From the NCBI GenBank assembly GCA_009377815.1, contig WHTI01000009.1, positions 1 through 51,472 on the forward strand: a DNA stretch of 51,472 nt, read 5' to 3'. Shown here piece by piece: positions 35,810-44,207 of the stretch. A program made the translations under genes and the position numbers. The first letter of the stretch is position 1, and each line of letters starts with the position of its first letter. This stretch comes from Actinomycetota bacterium. GTDB lineage: Bacteria; Actinomycetota; CADDZG01; WHSQ01. The notes under the pieces were generated by a model. The model worked only from the letters and a program-made list of their open reading frames with translations, made no database searches and was not told where the DNA came from.

Positions 35810-37023
35810 GCCAGGCCCCCGGTCGCCGGTTTGGTTCCTCCCCCGCTCATCGCTGCCTTGAGTACGTTACGCGCGATGACCATCCGGTGAACCTCGCTTG
35901 GGCCGTCGTAGATGCGCGCCGCCCGCGCGTCTCGATAGAAACGCTCGAGCGGCAGATCGGTCGAGTAACCGAGCGACCCGTGGATCTGGATCGCCCGATC
36001 GACGACGCGCTCGAGAGCCTCGGCGATGAAGACCTTGTTCATGGAAACCTCTTGCCGGAAGTCGTCACCGCGCTCGATCAGGTACGCGGCGTGCAACACC
36101 ATCAGGCGACTCGCGTAGAGATCGATCGCCGAATCGGCGAGCCAGTTCTGGACTGTCTGTCGGCGTGCGAGCGGCTTGCCGAACGTCTCGCGCGTCAGGG
36201 CTCGCTCGGCGGCGAGATCGAGCGAGCGCTGCGCCACCCCGATCCACCTCATCGCGTGCGCGAGGCGAGCGGGACCGAGACGCTTCTGCGACAGCTGGAA
36301 TCCTTGTCCGAGTTCCCCCAGGACGGCCTCGGGCCCGACCCGCACGTTCTCGATCTTGATCTCGCAGTGTCCGCCGGGTCCGTGCGTCCCCATGACCGGG
36401 ATCTCTCGGATCACGTTCCATCCTGGAGTCCCATCGTCGACCAGGAACAACGAGTAGGAGTTGCGCCCCTCGGCTTCGGGATCGGTCTTGGCGACCACGA
36501 TCGCGAACGCCGCACCGTTGGCTCCGGTGATGAACCACTTCTCACCGTTGATTATCCAGTCGTCGCCATCCTTGACCGCGGTCGTCGCCAGCATCGTCGG
36601 ATCCGATCCGGCGATCTGCTCGGTCATCGCGAAACAGGACCGGGCCCTCCCTTCGGCCAGTGGCCTCAGGTACTTCTCCAGCTGCTCGGGGTTCGCCGTC
36701 TCCAGGAGGAGATGCATGTTGCCTTCGTCGGGAGCCATCGCGTTGAGGGCGAGGGACGCCAGACCCGAAACGCCGCATTCCTGCGAGACGATCGCCATCC
36801 CGAGCGCCCCGAGGCCCAGACCGCCCCATTCGGGTGGGAGATGAGGATTGAACAACCCGGACGCTCGCGCCTCGTCCCGGAGCCCCTCGAGTACCCGGTC
36901 GAACTCCTCCGCCGTGGTGTGCTCACCGGCCTCCGCCTCGGCCGGGAGAACCACAGTGTTCACGAAGGCGGCCACCCTCCGCTGGATGTCCTTGACGTCC
37001 TCGGGCAGTTCGAAATCGATCAA
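35806..37023 (-). CDS. Acyl-CoA dehydrogenase
   Basis: This 405-residue protein is an FAD-dependent acyl-CoA dehydrogenase. It shows FAMTEQIAGSDPT (FAD/substrate region), EKWFITGANGAAFA, the R-ETFGKPLA-RQTVQNWLAD helix, and IQIHGSLGYSTDLPLERFYRDAR followed by IYDGPSEVHRMVIARNVL, the C-terminal family signature. I start at a TTG (37023) that follows GGGGAGCGAC, because the frame upstream of it (to 37149) encodes low-complexity Arg/Gly sequence without homology. It forms a translationally coupled pair with the phosphotransferase, pointing to unusual (4-hydroxy) fatty acid degradation. Confidence 0.88.
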   Translation of the reverse strand: MIDFELPEDVKDIQRRVAAFVNTVVLPAEAEAGEHTTAEEFDRVLEGLRDEARASGLFNPHLPPEWGGLGLGALGMAIVSQECGVSGLASLALNAMAPDEGNMHLLLETANPEQLEKYLRPLAEGRARSCFAMTEQIAGSDPTMLATTAVKDGDDWIINGEKWFITGANGAAFAIVVAKTDPEAEGRNSYSLFLVDDGTPGWNVIREIPVMGTHGPGGHCEIKIENVRVGPEAVLGELGQGFQLSQKRLGPARLAHAMRWIGVAQRSLDLAAERALTRETFGKPLARRQTVQNWLADSAIDLYASRLMVLHAAYLIERGDDFRQEVSMNKVFIAEALERVVDRAIQIHGSLGYSTDLPLERFYRDARAARIYDGPSEVHRMVIARNVLKAAMSGGGTKPATGGLA

Positions 37024-37192
37024 GTCGCTCCCCTTCCGGCCCGCCGTGGGCCCCCAGAGAATCCCACACGGAGCGCACCTCACCCGCCCATCATCTCGCC
37101 GATGAGGGTGGGCTCCCCCGGAGGCGCCCGAACACGTAGGATTCGCCACGGCGAATGACGGCGAACCATGAATGACTGGGAGGGAAGAGCCC

Positions 37193-37429
37193 GTGGCCGA
37201 GGTTAAGGCTTACATACTGATCCAGACGGCGGTCAACGCAGGGCACGTGGCCAAGGAGATCCGGGATCTCACCGGGGTCCAGTCGGCCGACGATGTCTCC
37301 GGTCCCTACGACGTGATCGTCGAGGCGACGGCGCTGGACATGGACTCCCTGGGTCAGATGGTGGTGGCCAAGATCCAGGCGGTCGAGGGCATAACCAGGA
37401 CCCTTACCTGTCCCATCGTCCAGCTCTAG
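37193..37429 (+). CDS. Stand-alone Lrp/AsnC ligand-binding (RAM) domain protein
   Basis: This 78-residue protein consists of just the RAM/AsnC effector domain: EVKAYILIQTAVNAGHVAKE, the GPYDVIVEATALDMDSL core and ITRTLTCPIVQL. There is no helix-turn-helix. Such stand-alone RAM proteins bind amino acids or modulate other Lrp proteins. I chose the GTG at 37193, which has GGAGG about 8 bases upstream, over a start at 37172. It is divergent from the acyl-CoA dehydrogenase. Confidence 0.83.
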   Translation: MAEVKAYILIQTAVNAGHVAKEIRDLTGVQSADDVSGPYDVIVEATALDMDSLGQMVVAKIQAVEGITRTLTCPIVQL

Positions 37430-37566
37430 CGCCTGCGGAGCTCCGAGGCCGGGAGCACCTCGTTCATCGACCTCGATCGGGACCCTCCGAGGTCAAGCAT
37501 CACGTAACGGAACCCGAGTTCCGAGACTCTTCGAGATCCTGAGCGCCTCGAGCTTCGTCTCATGCA
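37426..37566 (-). pseudogene. Relic of a larE-like C-terminus
   Basis: On the minus strand the frame reads ELGFRYVMLDLGGSRSRSMN followed by EVLP, and ends at TAG at 37426-37428. This strongly resembles the end of LarE-type ATP-dependent sacrificial sulfur transferases (a GFRYVTLDLEGYRSGSMNE-like end, from memory). Just upstream the helix continues in another frame (LEALRISKSLG), which suggests a frameshift, and nothing of the remaining roughly 230 residues is present. I read this as the remnant of a deleted gene. It fills the 170-bp gap between the RAM gene and the small membrane protein gene. Confidence 0.45.
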
Positions 37567-37599
37567 TGACGACACACTCGCAAACCCTACGGATAGCGT

Positions 37600-37947
37600 G
37601 TGGTGACCATGATCCTCCTGGCGCAGGAACAGATAAGGGGTGGGCCCAACGAGTTCCTCACCGACCCGTTGTTGACGGTCGCCGCCTTCATGCTGGTCGC
37701 CGTCTGCGTCCTCGCGATCCTGTTCTCCCGGCTCATCTCCTACAACCTTCGGCGCAGAGCTTGGAAGATCAGGAGGATCGAGGCGCAGCTGGAGTCCGGG
37801 ATGACGCCGGACGAGATCCGGGAGGCGAACGCCCGGAGGCGCCACCGCCTGCGACGGCGGAAGGCTTCGCCCGAGCCGGCCGCCGAGGAGGAGGAAGAGG
37901 ACACGGCGGAGGCCGAACGCGAGCCCGCCTCCGACTACTCGATGTAG
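37600..37947 (+). CDS. Small single-span membrane protein
   Basis: This 115-residue protein has one hydrophobic segment (TVAAFMLVAVCVLAILFSRL, about residues 26-45), an Arg-rich stretch (RRRAWKIRRIEAQLESGMTP) and a Glu-rich C-terminal tail. I recognise no family. The GTG at 37600 or ATG at 37609 may be the start. It is convergent with the phosphatase-like gene, overlapping by 13 bp. Confidence 0.6.
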   Translation: MVTMILLAQEQIRGGPNEFLTDPLLTVAAFMLVAVCVLAILFSRLISYNLRRRAWKIRRIEAQLESGMTPDEIREANARRRHRLRRRKASPEPAAEEEEEDTAEAEREPASDYSM

Positions 37948-39524
37948 CCGAGGTCCTTCAGGTGCTCGGCGACCGCAGCCGCCTCCGTGTCCGAATACGT
38001 CGATTCGATCGACCGCTCGGCCGCCTGCTCTCCGATCGTCACCGGATGCTCCGCCAGGAATGACGGGCTGAGGGCCTCCTCGGCCGCCCGCCCATCGAGT
38101 CCCGCCGGGATCGCCTTGCCGAGCAGTGCCAGCGCGGTCGGACAGACGTCGTAGAGCGATAGCTCGTCGGTCGAGCCGTGGACGAGGTTGGGGCCGGCCC
38201 CAACGAAGATCCCGACCGGGCGATGATCCGATGACCATGCCTCGTCCACCCCCGACAATGCCGCGGGTGGGATGACGACCCCCTCGGTCTCGGCCCGCGC
38301 GGGAGCGACCCGGTAGCCCGCACCCCAGGTATCGAGCATGAGGTCGGGGGCCATCTGCGCGTGCGCCCCCGAGAAGATCTCGTCCCTCAGGTGCGCTCCC
38401 GCGAAGACCGGCTCACCGGTCTGCGGATCCTCGATCGCCAGCAGGCCCGACTTCAGCTTCTCGAGGAACGCGGGAGCATCCTCCGGCGCGATCCGACCCG
38501 ACGGTTCGCGCCCGGCGAGGTTGATCCAGACATCGGAGTGGAACCCAAGGAACGCGTCGGTGCTCGCCCAATCGAACGCTCCCAGTTGTCCGGTCAGGGT
38601 GGTCGCCATCGCGGCGCGTGCCGCGCCCGGGGCGATACGACGGCCGAGCCTTCGCACGGAAGGGGGGAGGCGCCAGGCCAGATCCACAAGACGGGATCGT
38701 TTCGCGCGCCCGTAGCTCGCGTAGCCGTTGCGGTGGAGCCACGCGCCGACGTTGACGTCACCCTTCAAGGTCCCTGCTCCGTGATCGCTCACCACGAGCA
38801 CGTCGGCATCCGGGAACGCGCCGACCACCGCGCCGGTGGCACGGTCCATGGCCTCGTACACGCGCTCGACCGCATCGGCGAAGGGGTGATCGATCCCCCG
38901 GAAGCGCCAGAAGAAGTGCTGGGCGCGATCGACCTGCGGCCACACCGCCACCAGGCAATCGGCTCCGGTCTGGTTGGCCACCCACGGCAGGGCTTCCGAC
39001 TGGGCCTCGAGCCCCCTGATCAGTTCGTCGAGGAACCGCTCGAGGGTCCCGTGTGGCGCACGGTCGAGGAGGTCGTCGAGCGGCCACCTCTCTGCAAGCT
39101 CGTCCTGGAGACCCGCCGGCTCGCAGAACCTGGCCCCCGGAGGAGCTCCGTAACCCGAGATCATCGCTCCCTCGATGCTTGCGGGAGGGAAGGCCATGGG
39201 GATGTTCCAGGCCACGAAGCGGACCCCGTTGGCCATCTCCCACAACGCCGGCGCCTTGCGATCCCGGGATGAGAAGTAGCGGCACTCGTAGGCGCCGGGA
39301 GCCCGATACCACGAGCCGAAGATCCCGTGCCCGCCGGGATTGCGGCCGGTGAACGCCGACGTCCAGGCGCAGTCGGTCATCGGGGGCCAGGTCGACCGCA
39401 GCCCGGCCTTGAAGCCGCGCTCCTGAAGGGATGCGAGTACCGGCAACCTCCCGGACGCCACCATCGGGTCGGTGACATCGAAGGTTGCCGAGTCCCACCC
39501 GAGAACTATGAGGCGCGGAGGCAT
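37935..39524 (-). CDS. Alkaline phosphatase superfamily / nucleotide pyrophosphatase-like hydrolase
   Basis: This 529-residue protein begins RLIVLGWDSATFDVTDP, the metal-binding start of the type I phosphodiesterase group, followed by STWPPMTDCAWTSAFTGRNP (catalytic Thr region) and later VVSDHGAGT, WSSDHRPVGIFV, the metal-binding Asp-His motifs. It lacks a clear signal peptide. It likely hydrolyses phosphodiesters or a modified phosphonate; the substrate is unknown. Its start is 46 bp from palindrome copy 5, which it may share with the divergent propeller gene. The C-terminus (AEHLKDLGYIE) is like that of many sulfatase-superfamily enzymes. Confidence 0.83.
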   Translation of the reverse strand: MPPRLIVLGWDSATFDVTDPMVASGRLPVLASLQERGFKAGLRSTWPPMTDCAWTSAFTGRNPGGHGIFGSWYRAPGAYECRYFSSRDRKAPALWEMANGVRFVAWNIPMAFPPASIEGAMISGYGAPPGARFCEPAGLQDELAERWPLDDLLDRAPHGTLERFLDELIRGLEAQSEALPWVANQTGADCLVAVWPQVDRAQHFFWRFRGIDHPFADAVERVYEAMDRATGAVVGAFPDADVLVVSDHGAGTLKGDVNVGAWLHRNGYASYGRAKRSRLVDLAWRLPPSVRRLGRRIAPGAARAAMATTLTGQLGAFDWASTDAFLGFHSDVWINLAGREPSGRIAPEDAPAFLEKLKSGLLAIEDPQTGEPVFAGAHLRDEIFSGAHAQMAPDLMLDTWGAGYRVAPARAETEGVVIPPAALSGVDEAWSSDHRPVGIFVGAGPNLVHGSTDELSLYDVCPTALALLGKAIPAGLDGRAAEEALSPSFLAEHPVTIGEQAAERSIESTYSDTEAAAVAEHLKDLGYIE

Positions 39525-39558
39525 CCCGGCATCCTAGAGGGGTTTCCGTATCCGACCG

Positions 39559-39580
39559 TCTTCGTGCACGTGCACAAAGG
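39559..39580. promoter_or_regulatory. Exoprotein palindrome, copy 5
   Basis: Arms TCTTCGTGCA and TGCACAAAGG with a CG centre; one base off the consensus. It lies in the 113-bp gap between the minus-strand phosphatase-like gene and the plus-strand LVIVD propeller gene, ending 57 bp before the propeller's ATG. Confidence 0.68.
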
Positions 39581-39637
39581 CTCCTTCATTCGCCGGGCGT
39601 ATGTCCCCCCAAAGGGATCTCTAACTAGGGGGTTGGG

Positions 39638-41053
39638 ATGCGAAGCAGGCTGGTTGGCGTCGCCATAGCGATCGGACTCATCGGACTACCGGCCGCTCAC
39701 GCGAGTGCGCAGGTTCCCCCTATCCCTTTCCCAGGCACCAACCCACCGATCGTCACCTCGGACAACGTCACCTACCACGGCACGATCCCGATCGACTCTC
39801 CCGGAGTCGGTGGTGAGGTCGTCCATCACGCCGACGGGCGGACCTACTTCTACGTCACCGGTCTGAAGGGGCTCTCGATCTACGACGTCACCGATGACCC
39901 CACCGCGCCTGTCCTCACCGGCGTCCTGCCCTTCCCCCACGCTCAGAACGAGGACCTCAAGGTCAGTGACGACGGGACCAGGGCCATGATCTCCGCCGAC
40001 GGCGCGCTACTGCTCCCCCTCTTCCCCACGAGCCGCGGTATCCACATCATCGACACTAGCGACCCGGCTGCTCCGGTCCTCCTGGGGTCGACCTCGACGA
40101 CGGAGTCCAACCACACCGCGGAATGCGCCGACCCGAAGTGCGAATGGATCTACGGCAGCTCAACCGGCGCGATCTACGACGCAACCGACCCCACCGACAT
40201 CAAGCGACTGGGACAGTGGAACGTAGATCGCAACGGGAATAACGTCGAAGGACGGCACGCGCTGAACCGCGACGACAGTGGCTTGTTGATCAGCGACTCC
40301 AACCCGAGACTCGTGCTCGACCCACGCGACGACCCCGCCAACCCGGTTCTACTGGCGCAGGGCAGCAGGTCACCGAACGGGGACGGACGCCTGCAGCACA
40401 ACAACGTGCGGCCGGACAGTGGCGAGTGGCTGCCGCGCGATCCGGAGAACCCGGACGACGCCATCGGATACACCACCGTCGAAACCAATGCACGTTCGAT
40501 CTCGATCATCGACGAACGTCCTGTGATGCGGGAGGGCGAGATCATGATCGGAAACTCCGAAAGCAATCTCAACCCAACCTGTTCGAACGCGGGAGGGCTC
40601 TCGACCTGGAGCATGATCGACTTCGAGAAGGGCGCCGAGATGCAGCAGCTCGAGGTCTTCCGTCCCTTGAACGGCACGACCGTCGATGGCAGTCCCGCGG
40701 TGAATGCTCTGGGGTGCTCGGGGCACTGGTTCACCGAGAACGACGGCGTCGTCGCGGCGTCGTGGTACGAACACGGCGTCCGCTTCTTCGACGTGGATAA
40801 GACCCTCGGCACGATCGAGGAGGTCGGTTACTTCCAGCCGGTGGCGACGCAGGCGGGCGCGGCCCACTGGGTCAGCGACACGGTCGTCTACAACGTCGAC
40901 TACGCCCGCGGCATCGACATCATCAGCTTCGACCGGGGAGCTCCGGAACCTGCACAGAAGGAACTCGATCGTTCGTGGCTCCGCAACCTCGGCACCGTCG
41001 GGAACTACGCACGGGCCGAGCGCTACTTCTGCGGTCTGGGCGGGACCAACTGA
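39638..41053 (+). CDS. Secreted LVIVD-repeat beta-propeller protein (second copy)
   Basis: This 471-residue protein has a signal peptide and several propeller-blade motifs: LSIYDVTDDPTAPVLTG, IHIIDTSDPAAPVLLGS, GAIYDATDPTDIKRLGQW, LSTWSMIDF, and VRFFDVDKTLG. Like its relative at 30.3 kb it has conserved Cys (ECADPKCEW, LGCSGHW) that could form disulfides, plus a shared block near the end (HWVSDTVVYNVDYARGIDII against YWFSDSNTW...DISRGLDIF). Function is not established. It follows palindrome copy 5 and is convergent, by one base, with the PQQ-type propeller. Confidence 0.85.
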   Translation: MRSRLVGVAIAIGLIGLPAAHASAQVPPIPFPGTNPPIVTSDNVTYHGTIPIDSPGVGGEVVHHADGRTYFYVTGLKGLSIYDVTDDPTAPVLTGVLPFPHAQNEDLKVSDDGTRAMISADGALLLPLFPTSRGIHIIDTSDPAAPVLLGSTSTTESNHTAECADPKCEWIYGSSTGAIYDATDPTDIKRLGQWNVDRNGNNVEGRHALNRDDSGLLISDSNPRLVLDPRDDPANPVLLAQGSRSPNGDGRLQHNNVRPDSGEWLPRDPENPDDAIGYTTVETNARSISIIDERPVMREGEIMIGNSESNLNPTCSNAGGLSTWSMIDFEKGAEMQQLEVFRPLNGTTVDGSPAVNALGCSGHWFTENDGVVAASWYEHGVRFFDVDKTLGTIEEVGYFQPVATQAGAAHWVSDTVVYNVDYARGIDIISFDRGAPEPAQKELDRSWLRNLGTVGNYARAERYFCGLGGTN

Positions 41054-41054
41054 G

Positions 41055-42596
41055 CTAGGGATCTCCGATAGCGAACAGCTGCCCGGCTCTGGTGCCGACG
41101 TAGATCATCCCCTTCCACACCGCGGGGGTTGACTCCACGCAGCCAGGAAGCTCGACGGTCCAGAGTTCCTCGGGCGGTCTCTGCAGCGGACGCTTGACGT
41201 TGTACGCGTGCATAACGCCGGCGCAGTCGCTCTGGATCAACGTGTGCCCGATTACGACCGGTGAGCTCCACGTGGGCTCGGGCAGTTCCATCTCCCAGGC
41301 GATCTCACCCGTCATGCGGTCGACCGCCAGCACCCGGCCGGTGTTGGTCGGCACGAACAACGCGCGCTTGTAGATCGCGGGCGTCGCCCAGATCCCGCCG
41401 TCGACCCCGCTCTCGGGCCGGCCGGGAACGAGCAGTGACCACACGAGGGGGTCGTTCGGACGGCGGGGATCGAGCTTCATCAGCTGCCCGACCTCGTAAC
41501 CGCGGTCGTTGTAACGCTCCTGCTCGGATGCGACGTAGAGGAAGCCCTCGGGATCCATGACCAGACTGGCGTCGGTGTCGTCGCCGGTCCAGAACCGGAA
41601 GACCCTCTTGATCTTCTTCTTCCCGTCGAGGACGCGCGAGATGTCCCACCCCTGAACCAGGCCCCCGGAGTTGGCGAAGTAGGCAACGCCGTCCGAGTAC
41701 ACGACCGAGTTCTCGATCGAAACATCGGTGTCGCCCAGATCGGCGAGAAGCTGATCGTCGTACCCCGGAACCAGTGCCCTGATCTCGGGAGCAACCGTCA
41801 CCAACCCGTCGGAGTCGTACCCGCGGTTCAACTTCACGACGTAGAACCACGAGTTCTCGCCGCCCTCGATGAGATAGTCGTCGATGATCAGCCCGGATCC
41901 GTCCCAGTCGTTGTTCCACAGCGGGTTGGGAGCGGTGTCGGCGTTGAGGCTCCAGAGTTCGACCGGAGTCTCTCCCCGATCGAGGGCCAGCACGTGGTAT
42001 TCGTTGTCGCGCGATCCCGAATACAGCAGCGGGTAACCGTCGGGATCGCTGGTGACCGTTCCCTTGATCAGGTCGCCGGTCGGGAACGTCTCGTATAGGG
42101 GGACCCCATCCTTTGCGTTCAAGATGTGGATCCCGCGGTCGTAGGCACCGAACCTGACCTCGGTGCGCCCACCGACCTCAACGACATTCGGCTGCCCGGT
42201 CCATCCCGTGCCGCACCAGGTCCGTGGTCCGGCCTGGTCGATCGACTCCGAACACATCGCGCCCGAAGTCGGGTACTGCCACAGAACCTCGGGGGCCGAC
42301 GGCAACGGGCCCTTCCCGTAATAGGTCCGGGTGGCGTTGCCCCGGAAGGTCGTGAGCCCGGGGAAGGCCGTGTTGATCGGCTCGGGTTTCGGCTTGGGGG
42401 TGGGAGTGGGCGTGGGAGATCCCGAGGGCGAGGTTGAGGGAGCTGGCCCCGAGCCCCTCAAGGGATCGTCATCGCCGGAGTTCGATATGAACCAGAATCC
42501 AGCCACGACGAGACACAGGGCGACGAGGCTTCCGCCAACCCTCCGGGAAGAAACGGCACCGAACTCATCCGACCAACGCACCAATCGGGAACCCAA
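41055..42596 (-). CDS. Membrane-anchored PQQ-like beta-propeller protein
   Basis: This 513-residue protein has an N-terminal signal anchor (VGGSLVALCLVVAGFWFISN), then a Pro/Thr/Ser-rich linker with TPTPTPKPKPEP, then repeats of the PQQ-like propeller type: GIHILNAKDGVPLYETF, HVLALDRGETPVELWSL, VLAVDRMTGEIAWEMELP and GMIYVGTRAGQLFAIGDP. The catalytic domain would face outside the membrane. Such propellers can be scaffolds or, when they bind PQQ, dehydrogenases; I see no PQQ-dehydrogenase Cys-Cys motif. It is divergent from the thioredoxin-like gene of the mau-like cassette. Confidence 0.78.
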   Translation of the reverse strand: MGSRLVRWSDEFGAVSSRRVGGSLVALCLVVAGFWFISNSGDDDPLRGSGPAPSTSPSGSPTPTPTPKPKPEPINTAFPGLTTFRGNATRTYYGKGPLPSAPEVLWQYPTSGAMCSESIDQAGPRTWCGTGWTGQPNVVEVGGRTEVRFGAYDRGIHILNAKDGVPLYETFPTGDLIKGTVTSDPDGYPLLYSGSRDNEYHVLALDRGETPVELWSLNADTAPNPLWNNDWDGSGLIIDDYLIEGGENSWFYVVKLNRGYDSDGLVTVAPEIRALVPGYDDQLLADLGDTDVSIENSVVYSDGVAYFANSGGLVQGWDISRVLDGKKKIKRVFRFWTGDDTDASLVMDPEGFLYVASEQERYNDRGYEVGQLMKLDPRRPNDPLVWSLLVPGRPESGVDGGIWATPAIYKRALFVPTNTGRVLAVDRMTGEIAWEMELPEPTWSSPVVIGHTLIQSDCAGVMHAYNVKRPLQRPPEELWTVELPGCVESTPAVWKGMIYVGTRAGQLFAIGDP

Positions 42597-42673
42597 GGCT
42601 CGATCGTAGTTGGCTCGGCCCCGAAAAGGAACGATGGTTAGCTTTCCCAGCGAAGGGAACTGAGCTTCTATCG

Positions 42674-43042
42674 ATGGAGGAACCCGGGATTGACCTGAAG
42701 AGCACCACCGGAAGGATCGTGACGCTGGCCCCCCGCGCCGGCGGCCGCCTGTTCTTGTTCTTCACCCCCAACTGCACCTTCTGCAAGGGCATCCTCGAGG
42801 AAGCCGCGGTGATCTCGTCGTCGACCGGCATCGATGTCGTCGTCTTCCTCGAAGACACCCATGGGACCCCAGATCCCTATCCTGGGCCAGCCCCCGTGGT
42901 CGTGTCGCGCGACGTCTTCGTAAGATACGCAGTGGACGAGACCCCTCACGCGATCGCGATCGGACCCACTGGAGAGATCGCGGGCCGGGTCACCCTCAGC
43001 GCGAACGGGCAGCTCGGTGCGCTCGCAGCATCGCTTCCCTGA
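42674..43042 (+). CDS. Thioredoxin-like redox protein without export signal
   Basis: This 122-residue protein has a thioredoxin-like core with a CTFC site in LFFTPNCTFCKG, and its later PHAIAIGPTGEIAGRV matches the cis-Pro strand of that fold. It has no signal peptide or membrane segment, unlike the MauD-like protein of the same cluster, so it would act in the cytoplasm or be an N-terminally shortened relative. It is divergent from the PQQ-type propeller by 77 bp and convergent with the next gene. Confidence 0.7.
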   Translation: MEEPGIDLKSTTGRIVTLAPRAGGRLFLFFTPNCTFCKGILEEAAVISSSTGIDVVVFLEDTHGTPDPYPGPAPVVVSRDVFVRYAVDETPHAIAIGPTGEIAGRVTLSANGQLGALAASLP

Positions 43043-43588
43043 TCAGGGAACCGGAAGTGGCTCCGTCACCCAGGCATCGTTCTGCGGCGCCATGTCGAAA
43101 CAGACATCACTGCAAGCGCTGGAGCCGTAGTACAGCGTCTGCGCCCTCCACGAGTACGTCGCCCTGTCGTCTCCGACCTTTACGCGGCTGAGGGAGAGTT
43201 GGATCGAAGCCGACTTCCGGTTCTTGCGCCACACCTTGACCTTCCCTACCTGATAGTCCTTCTTGTTCTTACGATCACGGAACAGACGAGCCTTCAGCTT
43301 GTCGTGCGTCGGGAAAATCGTGACGTAGTAGTCGGGCGCGGAGTCGAAACGGGTATCGAGGTCGACGACGAGGGTTCCAACACTCCATATCTCCTTGACG
43401 CTCCAACCTTTGTAAGTGATCAAACGCCAGGTGAGCTTGTCTTCTCCCGAACGGATGACCCGTCTCAGGTCGAGCTTGCCGCGCACGTCATTCGGATCGG
43501 AGATCTCCATCTTGGCCGCACTCGCCGGAGCTGCACTCAGCAGTACCGCGATCATCACAACGAGAGGTACCGGCTTCAGAGCCTTCAT
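43043..43588 (-). CDS. Secreted protein of unknown function
   Basis: This 181-residue protein starts with a signal peptide (VPLVVMIAVLLSAAPASAA) and a beta-rich domain (DLRRVIRSGEDKLTWRLITY and later YYVTIFPTHDKLKARLFRD). It ends with YYGSSACSDVCFDMAPQNDA, containing one Cys pair. I recognise no family. The ATG overlaps the TGA of the MauE-like gene upstream (ATGA) and has AAGGAGATC before it. Its linkage to mau-like genes suggests it is an exported client or partner of that redox system. Confidence 0.72.
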   Translation of the reverse strand: MKALKPVPLVVMIAVLLSAAPASAAKMEISDPNDVRGKLDLRRVIRSGEDKLTWRLITYKGWSVKEIWSVGTLVVDLDTRFDSAPDYYVTIFPTHDKLKARLFRDRKNKKDYQVGKVKVWRKNRKSASIQLSLSRVKVGDDRATYSWRAQTLYYGSSACSDVCFDMAPQNDAWVTEPLPVP

Positions 43589-44118
43589 GATCTCCTTCCC
43601 GCACCGAGTGCGACGGCTGCAGCGCGACCTAGCCAAGTGAAGAGCCCCGCTCCGATCAACACCAAAATGAACGGGACGAGTTCTCCTCCGGCCGGAGGAT
43701 CCCAGTCCGACAGAACGGAGACCCCGGGACCGAAGAGGGTGATGGCGGCCAGGGCTCCGATCAGTGCGTTCCGCATCAGCATGAGTTTGAAGTCCAAAGT
43801 CCGGTTGCCACCGAAACAGCCACACGGAAGCCGGTCGCCTCGAGCGGCTCGCGCCCTGACGATAGCGCCAGAGAACGAACTCAGGAGAACGACCGCGGCC
43901 GCACCCCCCACCTTCGTGCGACCGGAAAGCATCAGGACCACGATAGACACCTCGGCGAGCGGCACCGCGATGGAGAAAAACCGCACAAGAGGAGCAGGTA
44001 GTTGATAGCCCGATAGAGCCTCGATCCACCGCCCGCGCCGCGCGATCTTGTTCACCGCCGCCCAGCCGAACAGAACGGCCACAAGCACCGCTGCAGCCCC
44101 GGTAATCGAATCCGTCAT
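43585..44118 (-). CDS. MauE-like integral membrane protein
   Basis: This 177-residue protein has four membrane helices and the MauE/DoxX-like signature: GWAAVNKIARRGRWIEALSGYQL near the first helix, AEVSIVVLML, and LPCGCFGG followed by a helix with an RN pair (LMLMRNALIGALAAI). MauE family members help form disulfides or mature the small subunit of methylamine dehydrogenase. It is translated with the secreted protein downstream (ATGA overlap) and divergent from mauD-like and mauA-like genes. Confidence 0.78.
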   Translation of the reverse strand: MTDSITGAAAVLVAVLFGWAAVNKIARRGRWIEALSGYQLPAPLVRFFSIAVPLAEVSIVVLMLSGRTKVGGAAAVVLLSSFSGAIVRARAARGDRLPCGCFGGNRTLDFKLMLMRNALIGALAAITLFGPGVSVLSDWDPPAGGELVPFILVLIGAGLFTWLGRAAAVALGAGRRS

Positions 44119-44207
44119 GGCGGGATTCTACGGGCCGGAGAGGGGCCTCTCTGTGCTCGCTTTGTTACGGAGGGGGACCGAGCCTGGGGTAGTTTGCGAC
44201 GCAGGCT

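Noticed and set aside
34962-37158. Long plus-strand frames opposite the phosphotransferase and acyl-CoA dehydrogenase
   Set aside because: They mirror the GC-rich codons of the true genes on the other strand and show no domains.
17594-39580. Repeated palindromes as a CRISPR array or transposon ends
   Set aside because: The copies are kilobases apart with no regular spacers, no cas genes and no transposase nearby, and each sits at a gene start.
43043-44029. A 328-residue minus-strand protein
   Set aside because: The upstream half is the MauE-like gene in another frame; the real protein starts at the signal peptide at 43588.
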